Shown here: piece by piece, positions 8,055 through 16,131 of the stretch | Layout of the letters: each line of letters begins with the position of its first letter | Position numbering within the stretch: the stretch's first letter is position 1 | Assembly (NCBI GenBank): GCA_965197555.1 | Contig: OZ240213.1 | Coordinates: 248,001-312,000, forward strand | DNA: 64,000 nucleotides | Source: G965197555 sp965197555 | Lineage (GTDB): Bacteria > Chloroflexota > Dehalococcoidia > Lucifugimonadales > UBA3495 | Direction of reading: 5' to 3' | Notes under the pieces: generated by a model | Database searches by the model: none | The model's input: only the letters and a program-made list of their open reading frames with translations | Told to the model about the DNA's origin: nothing | Translations under genes and position numbers: made by a program

Positions 8055-8200
8055 GTTTCATACACGAGTCCACACAACGAGTCCAAACAATTAGTACGCC
8101 AAGCCCGTTAACCGTTACATTGAACTCCCGCTTGAGCAGCTTCGTGGACAAAACCAGGCAGCAAGAATAGACTACGGGCAGCTTCGCCGGAGGTGGTCCC

Positions 8201-9253
8201 ATGCCTGTATTTTCGCCAGAGTACCTGCATAAGGTCGCCTACCATATATACCGCGCCAAAGGAGCTTCGGACGAGGAGTCGCAAATTGTAGCGACCCACC
8301 AGATCAAAGCCAATCTGGTGGGTCATGACTCTCACGGTGTGATTCACATCCCGGAATATGTTGACCGCATCAACCGAGGGCACATCGTTCCGGGAGCCCC
8401 CTTCGTGGTGGAGAAGGAGGCACCCAGCACAGCGGTGATCAACGGCAATTGGGGTTTTGGCTTCGTGGTGACGGAGCGAGCGATGCGTATGGCCATCGAC
8501 AAAGCCAAGACCCATGGTGTCGCCGCTATCACCATCCACTATCAAAGCCACATTGGCCGCCTGGGCGATTATTCCACTATGGCCGCCAATGAAGGGATGA
8601 TCGGCCTGGTCACCGCGGACTCTGGTGCAGGGCCCAAGGCGGTCGCCCCCTTCGGTGGCCGGGGACGCAGGCTGGGCACCAACCCCATTTGCATCGGAAT
8701 GCCCAGCGACCTGGAAGGTCCGGTGTTACTGGATATGGCCACCAGCGCGGTGGCAGCGGGAAAAATCAGCCTGGCCCGCAACCGTAGGGAAGAGGTCCCA
8801 CCGGGTTGGATCATCGACAAAGACGGCAACGCCACCACCAACCCCGACGACTACTTCTCCGGTGGCGCCATCCTACCTGTGGGAGCGGACCAAGGCCACA
8901 AGGGTTACGGTCTCTCCTTCATGGTTGAGGTGTTTTCCGGACTTCTCACCGGTCTCGGCTTCGGCCTTGACCCACAGGCGAGGCATAATGACGGCGTGTT
9001 CATTGGGGTCTTTAACGTGGAGCACTTCCGGCCGCTGGACGAATTCAAGAAAGAGATGGCCGAATTCATTGATTTCGTGAAGACCTCGCCTCCCGCCACC
9101 GGGTTCACGCAAGTCCTCTACCCAGGCGAGATAGAACACCTTACTGAACAGCGACGTCTCAAAGAAGGTATTTTCGTTGAGGACGATACCTGGGAGCAGA
9201 TTACCAGCCTGGTAAACGAATTAGGGGTTCAGGCCGCCGTCGGCGACCCTTAA
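8201..9253 (+). CDS. Ldh2-family (malate/lactate-type) NAD(P)-dependent dehydrogenase
   Basis: 350 residues, the usual length for the family that covers sulfolactate, ureidoglycolate, 2,3-diketogulonate and type-2 malate/lactate dehydrogenases. Landmarks are 'GHDSHGV' (41-47, with His45), 'YQSHIGRLGDY', 'RRLGTNPICIGMPS' in the nucleotide-binding domain, 'VLLDMATSAVAAGKI' and 'KGYGLSFMVEVFSGLLTG'. The ATG has GGAGGTGG four nt upstream. Reversible oxidation of a 2-hydroxy acid in the cytosol is the family reaction; the substrate cannot be read from sequence. It stands alone, convergent with the cyclo-ligase-like gene. Confidence 0.92.
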   Translation: MPVFSPEYLHKVAYHIYRAKGASDEESQIVATHQIKANLVGHDSHGVIHIPEYVDRINRGHIVPGAPFVVEKEAPSTAVINGNWGFGFVVTERAMRMAIDKAKTHGVAAITIHYQSHIGRLGDYSTMAANEGMIGLVTADSGAGPKAVAPFGGRGRRLGTNPICIGMPSDLEGPVLLDMATSAVAAGKISLARNRREEVPPGWIIDKDGNATTNPDDYFSGGAILPVGADQGHKGYGLSFMVEVFSGLLTGLGFGLDPQARHNDGVFIGVFNVEHFRPLDEFKKEMAEFIDFVKTSPPATGFTQVLYPGEIEHLTEQRRLKEGIFVEDDTWEQITSLVNELGVQAAVGDP

Positions 9254-9320
9254 ATTCTCGGCCCAGGCATCTTCAGGCTAGACCGCCTAACATCCGACTC
9301 CTAGGTCCTGGCTGACCCTG

Positions 9321-10052
9321 TTAGGTGGTAAGCCCTTGCGCGAGCCTGAGTTTCTGAAGCACAGGGATTTTCTTGATTTTGGACTCGTCCAAGTCCTCCC
9401 AATAGATACCTGCGGGTTGGGGGTGCTCCCCGTCACACCGAAAGATTTCACCGGGGGTGGCGACGTAGTCCAAGGGCACGTCGTGGTGGGTCCAGGGTAA
9501 TTCCTCGTCTAGGACCTGCATCGAGTGAACGGTGCTGACTACCGGGACCGATGGATCGAGTACCCCGGCCGCCCTGGCCAGTCCATATTCCAGGTCCGCA
9601 AACCCGCCGCCTTTCCCTATCCGGGTACCGGAACGATTAACCGCCACCGAACCCGACACCACCAAGTCTACCTTCCGCATCTCCTCCACCCGGACCGGAC
9701 GCCCGTAACGCGTTGCGCCCGCGATAGTAGCTGCCTGGTCGGGAGAGGCTGTTAGAATCGACGGGTCCAGCTCGATAAAGCACTGCTCGTGACGCAGGCG
9801 AGGGACCGCCATGTACACAACCTTTCCTTCTTCCAAGGCCCGCTGCCGCAATGGTCTTTGGGGTCGGTCCGGGTTACTCTTAATTACCCTGGCCTCCCGC
9901 CATTGGTGGAGCTCGAACACTTGCTCTGCAGCCTCCAGAGCGCCATGAAAGTCAGGAATTTTGTCGTGGACGGTCCTGCCCCTGATGACTTTAGCTAGCT
10001 CCAAGGCTGTCCAGACCGTCTCCCGAAAATATGCTTTGTCCCTCTCGATCAT
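9321..10052 (-). CDS. 5-formyltetrahydrofolate cyclo-ligase-family protein
   Basis: 243 residues, longer than the bacterial YgfA type (about 200). The signature 'GSVAVNRSGTRIGKGGGFADLEYG' region gives the phosphate-binding G-K-G-G-G motif, and 'VVSTVHSMQVLDEELPWTHHDVPLD' matches the C-terminal part where D-x-P-x-D stands for the usual 'vDlIvtp'. The N-terminus has the helical 'LEAAEQVFELHQWREARVI' feature. The family makes 5,10-methenyl-THF from 5-formyl-THF with ATP; longer members in archaea and Chloroflexi-type bacteria are less well characterised, so the exact reaction is likely but not proven. Confidence 0.83.
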   Translation of the reverse strand: MIERDKAYFRETVWTALELAKVIRGRTVHDKIPDFHGALEAAEQVFELHQWREARVIKSNPDRPQRPLRQRALEEGKVVYMAVPRLRHEQCFIELDPSILTASPDQAATIAGATRYGRPVRVEEMRKVDLVVSGSVAVNRSGTRIGKGGGFADLEYGLARAAGVLDPSVPVVSTVHSMQVLDEELPWTHHDVPLDYVATPGEIFRCDGEHPQPAGIYWEDLDESKIKKIPVLQKLRLAQGLTT

Positions 10053-10434
10053 TTCGGCACCATAATACTACAAGGCAAGTGAAGAGTTGCTAACCACTTG
10101 GGGTAGAGAAAATTGCGAAACCGAGGGAGCCCGGAATACTTTGCCGATTGCGCTACTCCGACAACGAACAACGTCATATCGATAGCTGCGGGTCGCCAGG
10201 TTTCACTTTCAACTGAATATCTTTTCCTAACGACTGCCAACCCAGAAGGGTAGGGCCATCGTGCCCCCTTTGTGATGCGATTGTTGGGGAACGGGTGACC
10301 CTTTTCTGGAACACGTCTCCGCCAGAAGCAAATCCCTGCCGCCCATACACTCGGAAAGAGGCTAACCCTACCTCCGGTCATTGCCGCCCGCTTCCTATGA
10401 TAAGGTCACCCTGTTCGTTCCCATGAGGTCACTC
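10053..10434. other. intergenic region with no supported gene
   Basis: About 380 bp between divergent genes. A 110-codon minus-strand frame spans most of it but has no ribosome site and a composition unlike the neighbours. Promoters for both flanking genes are expected here, but no clear -35/-10 pair was seen. Confidence 0.4.
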
Positions 10435-10851
10435 GTGAGTACAAGAGTTTACAAGGCCATTCTGATTACCGGCTACGCCATTGGGATCCTGATATTCCTA
10501 CTTGCCTGCGGTACGGCGGAACAAGGGCCGGGCATCTTCTACCTTCCCACGGAGGAATTCGCACCCAAGTTCAACAAACTCATTGAATGGAAGTTGGGCC
10601 TAGACGAGCGCCGAGCAAAAGGCTGCCGTCGGGAAATCAATGAATCCGGCATCGACGTGGAAACCTACCGGACCACGTTCAATCGTCAACTAGCCGCCGA
10701 AAACTACAGGGATGCCCGGACTACCTTCGAGTACCTCTTGGAGGATGTCAGGTACTACGACCAGCGAGTGCGCCACGCCGGGTGCCCCCTGCATCTACCC
10801 GACGCTAGGTATCAGATTCCCGCTCCCTCCGATCTACCATATCTACCATAA
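10435..10851 (+). CDS. putative lipoprotein, unknown function
   Basis: 138 residues from GTG 10435, six nt after GAGG; ATG 10423 and TTG 10381 are in frame but lack ribosome sites. The N-terminus is a lipoprotein signal: positively charged start, hydrophobic core 'ILITGYAIGILIFLLAC', lipobox L-L-A-C with the acylated Cys at about residue 25. The mature part is charged and probably helical ('RQLAAENYRDARTTFEYLL'), with three further cysteines. No family is recognised. It ends just before a 13-bp hairpin shared with the convergent exported-protein gene. Confidence 0.7.
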   Translation: MSTRVYKAILITGYAIGILIFLLACGTAEQGPGIFYLPTEEFAPKFNKLIEWKLGLDERRAKGCRREINESGIDVETYRTTFNRQLAAENYRDARTTFEYLLEDVRYYDQRVRHAGCPLHLPDARYQIPAPSDLPYLP

Positions 10852-10856
10852 AACAA

Positions 10857-10888
10857 CCAGGCTCCGGGCTGGCTGGCCCGGAGCCTGG
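10857..10888. terminator. strong bidirectional hairpin terminator
   Basis: CCAGGCTCCGGGC and GCCCGGAGCCTGG form a perfect 13-bp stem around TGGCTG. On the minus strand the stem is followed by TTGTTTT, so it best serves the exported-protein gene ending at 10916; it also lies 5 bp after the lipoprotein stop. Confidence 0.85.
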
Positions 10889-10915
10889 ATTACGATAGCC
10901 TTCTCGGCCCAGGGT

Positions 10916-11524
10916 TCAGGAACCCTTCCGACCCTTCGGATCCTTCCGATCGTAGGGAATCTCGTTCTCTATAGCTTCTTGAAACCTCTCTCTAAGCCGG
11001 TTGGCGTCCGCGCTGTTCAGCACCTCTTCTCGACTGGCCTTGTCGGGCACGTCCAACAGGAGGTTGCCGTAGCCCGGCACAAGGGTCTCCCATCCCTTCG
11101 TGGTATAGGTGCGAGTGACGAACAGGTAGGACTTCCCAGAGTCAAGAAGATTGGGGTCGCCCTCCATACGGAACTCGCCACCGTCTGACCGGGAGCCGCC
11201 CTGCTGGTTGACCGTCACGCTGCCCGAGACGTCGCCCTTAAGGGTCTCCAGAACGGTAACGCTGAACTGCGTCTCCGGCAGTCCCATCTCGTCGTTCTGC
11301 CCATCCTTCTGACTGACCTGTCCGAAGAACACGTCATTGGCAATTCCGACCAGCTTGCGGTCATCGGAGATGTCCGTAATCCACGAGGGGCTGGCGACGG
11401 TCGGAACACCCTGAACGGCGGAAACGGCAGTGATAGCCTGCCACGCCGCCAGGACTAGCAGAGCAAGGGACAGGACGCCCAGGCCCAACCAAAGAGTCTG
11501 GCGGCGTCGAACCAAAGTACTCAT
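10916..11524 (-). CDS. membrane-anchored or exported protein, unknown function
   Basis: 202 residues from ATG 11524, preceded by GGGGGGATAG. A basic start 'STLVRRRQT' and a hydrophobic segment to about residue 36 form a signal or anchor. The exported part has a beta-rich region, 'FFGQVSQKDG...ETQFSVTVLETLKGDVSGSVTVNQQGG' (quoted in parts), reminiscent of secreted beta-barrel domains where a 'vlkGd' turn is common, ending in a charged helix. No named family can be assigned safely. An in-frame extension to 11647 would be translated from a different gene's reading area and looks non-native. It follows the broken metzincin-like frame, overlapping it by 164 bp. Confidence 0.7.
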   Translation of the reverse strand: MSTLVRRRQTLWLGLGVLSLALLVLAAWQAITAVSAVQGVPTVASPSWITDISDDRKLVGIANDVFFGQVSQKDGQNDEMGLPETQFSVTVLETLKGDVSGSVTVNQQGGSRSDGGEFRMEGDPNLLDSGKSYLFVTRTYTTKGWETLVPGYGNLLLDVPDKASREEVLNSADANRLRERFQEAIENEIPYDRKDPKGRKGS

Positions 11525-11795
11525 CCTGGCTATCCCCCCAGAGTCCTTCGTAGTCCTCAATCTCGTGACTGGCAAAGCTTGTGCAGTGTTCCCACGCGTG
11601 GTGGTACATGTAGTTACTGCTCGACGCGTGCTGCAGCCCGTGAGCATGGCCTAACTCATGAGTAGTTACCCACTTGATCGTGCAGGAATTGTAAATTACT
11701 TTCGCACCGAGGTCATTAAGAAACGGGCGAGTCTCCGGCTTGTGGACGCACACACAACCCAGCGCGGTTCTTGGCTTACATCGGCTATAATTCAC
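11361..11795 (-). pseudogene. metzincin-type zinc protease fragment
   Basis: A 144-codon frame from GTG 11795 with the zinc motif 'THELGHAHGLQHA', i.e. H-E-x2-H-x2-G-x2-H, followed by a tyrosine-rich stretch ending 'HEIEDYEGLWG' as in the C-terminal end of matrixin-like domains. The protein is incomplete: a stop lies two codons before the GTG, and no matching N-terminal protease strands or signal peptide are found upstream in any frame. After residue 91 the frame runs 164 bp into the next gene with unlike composition, as if its own stop had been lost. It is best read as a remnant or frameshifted gene; a sequencing error is the alternative. Confidence 0.6.
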
Positions 11796-12057
11796 TTGTC
11801 AAAGCGGAGGAGCAGGAAGCTCAGGTTGGCCGTTCGGCAGCAGAAGCTATTCGCGAGGCAGACGCGGCGGTCCGCAAGCCCGCTCTGGCAAGGTCCTTTC
11901 CTGCACCAGCCCGCCAACGGCGGGGGCACCGCGCCCATAGAGTGTACCGGCTCATCGCCGCTACGGTAGTCCAATACCCCCTTGGACCTCGTGTCGCTTT
12001 CCTTCACCGGTTGGGTGGGCTAGGAGTTTTGGAATTTTCTCTGGAGTAATACGCTCA
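11796..12057. other. intergenic region before rpsO, possible decayed coding sequence
   Basis: No intact gene. The missing N-terminal part of the metzincin-like gene would be expected here on the minus strand, but each frame is interrupted and none shows recognisable protease sequence. Confidence 0.4.
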
Positions 12058-12086
12058 TTGCCCGCCCATATCACCTATGCTATAAT
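12058..12086 (+). promoter_or_regulatory. rpsO promoter
   Basis: TTGCCC (12058-12063), 17 bp spacer and a perfect TATAAT (12081-12086). Transcription should start near 12093, leaving a leader of about 38 nt. Confidence 0.75.
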
Positions 12087-12130
12087 CGCCTTGACGAAAT
12101 AGACAGGATAGATAGCCACATATTGTACTG

Positions 12131-12397
12131 ATGCTAGACGGCCAAACGAAGTCCCAAATAACGAAAGAATATCGTCTTCACAACCGGGACACCGGCTCCA
12201 CCGAAGTACAGGTAGCCATACTCACGGAACGAATCAAAGGGTTAACCGACCACATGCGGGTCCACAAGAAGGATGTCCATTCCCGCCGGGGCCTGGTAGA
12301 ACTCGTATCGAAACGCCGAAGGCTCCTGAACTACCTCACCAAGGAAGACGTGGACCGCTACCAGACTTTAATCACCCGTCTAGGGCTTCGGCGCTAA
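12131..12397 (+). CDS. rpsO: 30S ribosomal protein S15
   Basis: 88 residues, the standard S15 length. Conserved elements include 'HNRDTGSTEVQVAILTERI', the 'LTDHMRVHKKDVHSRRGLVELVSKRRRLLNYL' region (in two parts) that contacts 16S rRNA helices, and the C-terminal 'LGLRR'. It binds the central domain of 16S rRNA early in 30S assembly. Placed directly upstream of pnp, as in many bacteria; in E. coli S15 represses its own translation through the leader, but no such pseudoknot was looked for successfully here. A strong hairpin separates it from pnp, so pnp transcription probably depends partly on read-through. Confidence 0.98.
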   Translation: MLDGQTKSQITKEYRLHNRDTGSTEVQVAILTERIKGLTDHMRVHKKDVHSRRGLVELVSKRRRLLNYLTKEDVDRYQTLITRLGLRR

Positions 12398-12408
12398 ATA
12401 CCCGATTC

Positions 12409-12437
12409 AACAACACCCTCCACAGGGTGTTGTTTCT
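12409..12437 (+). terminator. rpsO-pnp intergenic hairpin (terminator or RNase site)
   Basis: AACAACACCCT and AGGGTGTTGTT form an 11-bp perfect stem around CCAC, followed by TCTTG. It looks like an intrinsic terminator or attenuator that would reduce transcription from rpsO into pnp. Confidence 0.8.
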
Positions 12438-12482
12438 TGTCTACGCATCTTAATCTCTTACGCGAGGTATCTTAGTATTACT

Positions 12483-14765
12483 ATGCCTACTACAGTTGAA
12501 CGCCGGATAGGCAACGAGAAGCTTATTCTCGAAACTGGCAAGCTGGCGCCCCAAGCGCAAGGCGCCGTCACCGTCCGCTATGGCGAAACCATAGTCCTTG
12601 TTACCGCGGTGATGTCCGATAAACCCCGTGCGGCAGATATCGACTTTTTGCCACTGACCGTGGATTACGAAGAGCGTCTCTACTCTGCGGGTAAAATACC
12701 GGGCAGTTTCTTTCGCCGGGAAGGCCGGCCAGGACAAGAAGCCACCCTCTCGGCCAGACTCACCGACCGGTCCATCAGGCCCCTCTTTCCCAAGGGCTTG
12801 CACAACGATATTCAAATAACCATCACTGTTCTGTCCGCTGACCAAGACCATCCGGCCGAGGTCTTGGCCATGATCGGCACATCGGCAGCCCTCACCATCT
12901 CTCAGATTCCTTTTAACGGCCCAATAGGGGCCACACGAGTCTCCTACTTAAACGGAGACTTCATAGTCAATCCGACCTACCAGCAAGTATCGACCAGTCA
13001 ATTAAGCACAGTGGTGGCCAGCACCTCCGACGCCATTATGATGGTGGAATCAGCCTCCGATCAGGTCTCAGAGGAGATCATACTCAAAGGCATTCAGCAG
13101 GCCCACGAGGCCAACCAATCAGTCATAGACATGATCGCCGAGCTGGCCAGTCATGGCAGCAATCCGAAGGTAGAAGTGCCCGACGACAGTGAGGAAGCGG
13201 AAGCGCTGGACCAGCGAATCAAGGGTATCTTGAACAGCCGGCTTGCGGCTCTTCTTGAAGAAAACGCTGACAAGATGACCCGTGAAGAAGGAGAAACCCG
13301 TCTGGAAGCAGAGGTGGCGGAGCAGTTGGCAGACCAGTACCCACCCGCCAAAATCGTGGAAGGCTTCAAGAACGTTCTGAAATATGAGGTGCGGCGTAGG
13401 ATCCTGGAGCAGGGTATCCGTCCCGATGGGCGCACCCTGACCGAGATTCGCCCCATATCGTGTGAAGTGGGTGTCTTGCCCCGAACCCACGGCTCCGGCC
13501 TTTTCACCAGGGGTCTTACCCAGGTCTTGTCCACTGTCACCCTGGGCTCGATGAGTATGAAGCAGATTCTGGATACAGTGGGCCCAGAGGACACCAAGCG
13601 CTTCATGCATCATTACAACTTCCCCTCTTTCTCCACTGGTGAGGCCCGCCGGGTCAGCTCCCCGGGCAGGAGGGAAATTGGGCACGGGGCATTGGCGGAG
13701 CGGGCAATCCTCCCGGCACTACCGTCCGAGGAAGAGTTCCCGTACACCATCAGAGTTGTGTCGGAGGTTCTCAGCTCCAACGGCAGCACATCCATGGGCA
13801 GCGTCTGCGGCACCACGCTGGCCTTGAAAGACGCCGGCGTGCCTATAAAAGACACCGTTGCCGGCATAGCCATGGGATTGATCACCAACGACAACGGGGA
13901 ATTCGCAGTGCTCAGCGACATTCAGGGGGTTGAGGACTTCCTTGGCGACATGGACTTCAAGGTTGCGGGTACCGCCAAGGGAGTTAATGCTCTGCAAATG
14001 GACATTAAACTGAGAGGGCTTCGCCAGGAGGTGCTAGCCCAAGCTCTGGAGCAGGCAAGGCAGGGGCGCCTTCACATCATGGAAAAGATGGACGAGGCCA
14101 TCACCGAACCTCGGGGCAACATGAGCCCCTACGCCCCCAAGATGATCCGGTTCCAGATACCCGTAGCCAAAATCGGTGCGGTCATTGGTCCTGGCGGCCG
14201 GGTTATTCGGGCTATGATCGAAGAGACAAGCACCACCATCGATGTTCAAGATGACGGTACGGTTACCATCGGTGGCACCGATGCGGGTGGGATGGAGCGC
14301 GCCCGCGCCAAAATAGACAGCCTCACCAGGGACTTGGCGGTAGGGGACATTTTCACCGGCTCCATCACCCGGTTGACGAACTTTGGCGTTTTCGTAGAGC
14401 TGGTACCGGGCCGAGAAGGCTTGGTCCGCTCCGGAGATATGGGAGACGTAGCGGAAGAAGCCAGGGTAGGTCAAGAAATAACGGTGATGATACAAGAGAT
14501 CGACGCCCAGGGACGGCTAAACCTGTCCCGAAGGGCCCTGTTCGGAGACGACGGCAGCGGGCCTCCAGCAGCCCCGGCTCGGCCACCCTCGCCACGACCG
14601 GCGTTTGACCGGAATCGAGGCGGTCGCCCCGGTGGCGTCGGGCCCGGGCGCTCTGGACCCAACGACCGGCCCAGGCGACCCAGTGGGCCCAGGTCCACTG
14701 GCCCACGGCAAGGGGGAGCGGACCGGCGGTTCCTGGGCGGCCCCCGCCCCGGCGACCAAAGATAA
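12483..14765 (+). CDS. pnp: polyribonucleotide nucleotidyltransferase (PNPase)
   Basis: 760 residues with the full PNPase order: first RNase PH-like domain from residue 5, helical linker, second RNase PH domain ('GIRPDGRTLTEIRPISCEVG', 'HGSGLFTRGLTQVLS' near 330-355), KH domain ('IGAVIGPGGRVIRAMIEE') and S1 domain ('GDIFTGSITRLTNFGVFVEL'). The phosphorolytic site residues lie around 'FSTGEARRVSSPGRREIGHGAL'. The last 60 residues are a Pro/Arg/Gly-rich disordered tail with RGG-like elements, which may aid RNA binding. It degrades RNA 3'-5' with phosphate in the cytosol. No good ribosome site precedes ATG 12483 (GAGG is about 15 nt away). Confidence 0.98.
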   Translation: MPTTVERRIGNEKLILETGKLAPQAQGAVTVRYGETIVLVTAVMSDKPRAADIDFLPLTVDYEERLYSAGKIPGSFFRREGRPGQEATLSARLTDRSIRPLFPKGLHNDIQITITVLSADQDHPAEVLAMIGTSAALTISQIPFNGPIGATRVSYLNGDFIVNPTYQQVSTSQLSTVVASTSDAIMMVESASDQVSEEIILKGIQQAHEANQSVIDMIAELASHGSNPKVEVPDDSEEAEALDQRIKGILNSRLAALLEENADKMTREEGETRLEAEVAEQLADQYPPAKIVEGFKNVLKYEVRRRILEQGIRPDGRTLTEIRPISCEVGVLPRTHGSGLFTRGLTQVLSTVTLGSMSMKQILDTVGPEDTKRFMHHYNFPSFSTGEARRVSSPGRREIGHGALAERAILPALPSEEEFPYTIRVVSEVLSSNGSTSMGSVCGTTLALKDAGVPIKDTVAGIAMGLITNDNGEFAVLSDIQGVEDFLGDMDFKVAGTAKGVNALQMDIKLRGLRQEVLAQALEQARQGRLHIMEKMDEAITEPRGNMSPYAPKMIRFQIPVAKIGAVIGPGGRVIRAMIEETSTTIDVQDDGTVTIGGTDAGGMERARAKIDSLTRDLAVGDIFTGSITRLTNFGVFVELVPGREGLVRSGDMGDVAEEARVGQEITVMIQEIDAQGRLNLSRRALFGDDGSGPPAAPARPPSPRPAFDRNRGGRPGGVGPGRSGPNDRPRRPSGPRSTGPRQGGADRRFLGGPRPGDQR

Positions 14766-14798
14766 TGTCGCTCCTCTGATCTTCCAGTACACAAACTG

Positions 14799-14833
14799 AA
14801 GGGGTGGGCTTGGCCTGCCCCTTTAGCTTTTTC
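14799..14833 (+). terminator. intrinsic terminator after pnp
   Basis: AAGGGGTGGGC pairs with GCCTGCCCCTT (11 bp, two G-T wobbles) around TTG, followed by TAGCTTTTT. Confidence 0.85.
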
Positions 14834-15209
14834 GATAGCTCTCTCTGGTCCGGTTTCTTCATTTCCAGGCGAGGCGTTATTCGTCAACTTCCAAAGGGGG
14901 GCCTACAGGGGTTGCCCTCTGCGGTAGCGTAACCCCCTTAGTCCCTCCCCCATTACGTAAGGATGGGAGACAGAACGCCTGGACGCAGTACCTACGCGCA
15001 CCCCCACTGTTAGGGTCTTTTGGTTGTCCTACTACATTAAGCAAGCCCGTTCGTGGTGAGCCCTTCGACAAGCTTAGGGCGAACGCGACGACTGGCGTTA
15101 GGGCCAAATTCAAAGCTCTGCCGCCACTGTGGTATCGCTTCCCCTAGGCAATCATGCGTGTTAATATCTAGTCCTCTTTCAGACCCCTGGTTGCGCAAAG
15201 GGAGGCATC
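14834..15209. other. pnp-dapB intergenic region with an interspersed repeat
   Basis: About 375 bp with no supported gene or RNA. It contains the repeat listed at 15049-15084. The dapB promoter should lie in the last 100 bp, but no convincing -35/-10 pair was identified. Confidence 0.4.
15049..15084. repeat. interspersed palindromic repeat, copy 1
   Basis: The core CCCTTCGACAAGCTTAGGG is flanked by GTTCG and CGAAC, making an imperfect inverted repeat. Related copies lie at 24343-24368 and, partly, at 24419-24436. Similar 'CCTTCGACAAGCTCAGG' elements are widespread between genes in many environmental bacteria. Confidence 0.65.
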
Positions 15210-15998
15210 ATGGCAACGATACGAGTCGTAGTCAACGGGGCTACCGGTAAAATGGGCACGGAAACCGTCTCGGCGGTGGCCCGACAGGACGATATGGCGC
15301 TGGTGGGAGCATCCTGCAAACAGGAGCGGGGACCTTCTCTTTCCCTCGCCACCGGCCAAGAAGTGCCCCTATCCACCAACCTGAAAGAGTTGCTCCGGGA
15401 TAACCAGCCGGACGTACTGGTGGACTTCACCAATGCCACGGCTTGCATGGAAGCGGCATCCATGGGCGCCGCCTACTCCACCAACCTCGTGCTGGGCTCC
15501 AGCGGCCTTAACGATGATCACCTCAAGCAACTGGACGCTCTGGCCAACGACAAGGGCATAGGAATAATTGTCGCGCCCAACTTTGCGCTGGGTGCGGTGG
15601 TCCTGAAAAAGCTGGTAGAGCAGGCCGCCCCCTATTTCGAGTATGTCGACATCATCGAGTCTCACCACGAAGCGAAAATAGACTCTCCTTCAGGGTTCTC
15701 TCTGGCGCTGGCCAAGAGCATCGGAGACCAGAAGCAGTTCACCAGAAACCAACCCGAGAAAGAGAACCTAGCCAACACTCGGGGAGGGGAGTACAACGGT
15801 GTCAGCATACATAGTATTCGTATGCCGGGGCGCAGCGCTCACCATGAGGTAATACTGGGTGCGCCCGGTCAAACGGTGGCTTTGCGCCACGACACCCTGG
15901 GCAGAGATTGCTACATGCCTGGAGTATTGCGCTGCATACGCGAGGTTGTAGAGCGCCCTGGGCTTGTGGTAGGCTTGGAAAACATTCTTGGCCTCTAG
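15210..15998 (+). CDS. dapB: 4-hydroxy-tetrahydrodipicolinate reductase
   Basis: 262 residues. The N-terminal Rossmann fold opens 'RVVVNGATGKMG' and carries 'VDFTNATA'; the catalytic region reads 'IESHHEAKIDSPSGFSLALA' with the His152-His153 pair and Lys156, matching E-x-H-H-x2-K-x-D-x-P-S-G-T-A apart from Phe-Ser at the end. It reduces hydroxy-tetrahydrodipicolinate with NAD(P)H in diaminopimelate/lysine synthesis. GGGAGG lies four nt before the ATG. asd follows after 133 bp and dapA is 5.8 kb downstream in the same direction, beyond an inserted oxidoreductase block. Confidence 0.97.
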   Translation: MATIRVVVNGATGKMGTETVSAVARQDDMALVGASCKQERGPSLSLATGQEVPLSTNLKELLRDNQPDVLVDFTNATACMEAASMGAAYSTNLVLGSSGLNDDHLKQLDALANDKGIGIIVAPNFALGAVVLKKLVEQAAPYFEYVDIIESHHEAKIDSPSGFSLALAKSIGDQKQFTRNQPEKENLANTRGGEYNGVSIHSIRMPGRSAHHEVILGAPGQTVALRHDTLGRDCYMPGVLRCIREVVERPGLVVGLENILGL

Positions 15999-16131
15999 TC
16001 TGCCAGATACGAAGCGCACCCCACGTCCCACCCGGACCGAGCTGGCGAACCCGTGACTGTCGAGGGCAGGCCCCAGTTGTCTTGAAACCCTAACCCAGCA
16101 ACTGACTTCTGCTGCATCAAGGACATCCTCA

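Noticed and set aside
10049..10381. 110-codon minus-strand frame before the cyclo-ligase gene
   Set aside because: No ribosome site, no family, atypical composition; overlaps the expected promoter region.
13119..13685. 188-codon minus-strand frame opposite pnp
   Set aside because: It lies wholly inside pnp, which is certain, and has no family match or ribosome site; it is a shadow frame.
14880..15045. Possible SRP or other small RNA in the pnp-dapB gap
   Set aside because: The conserved SRP loop sequence is absent and no stable overall fold was evident.
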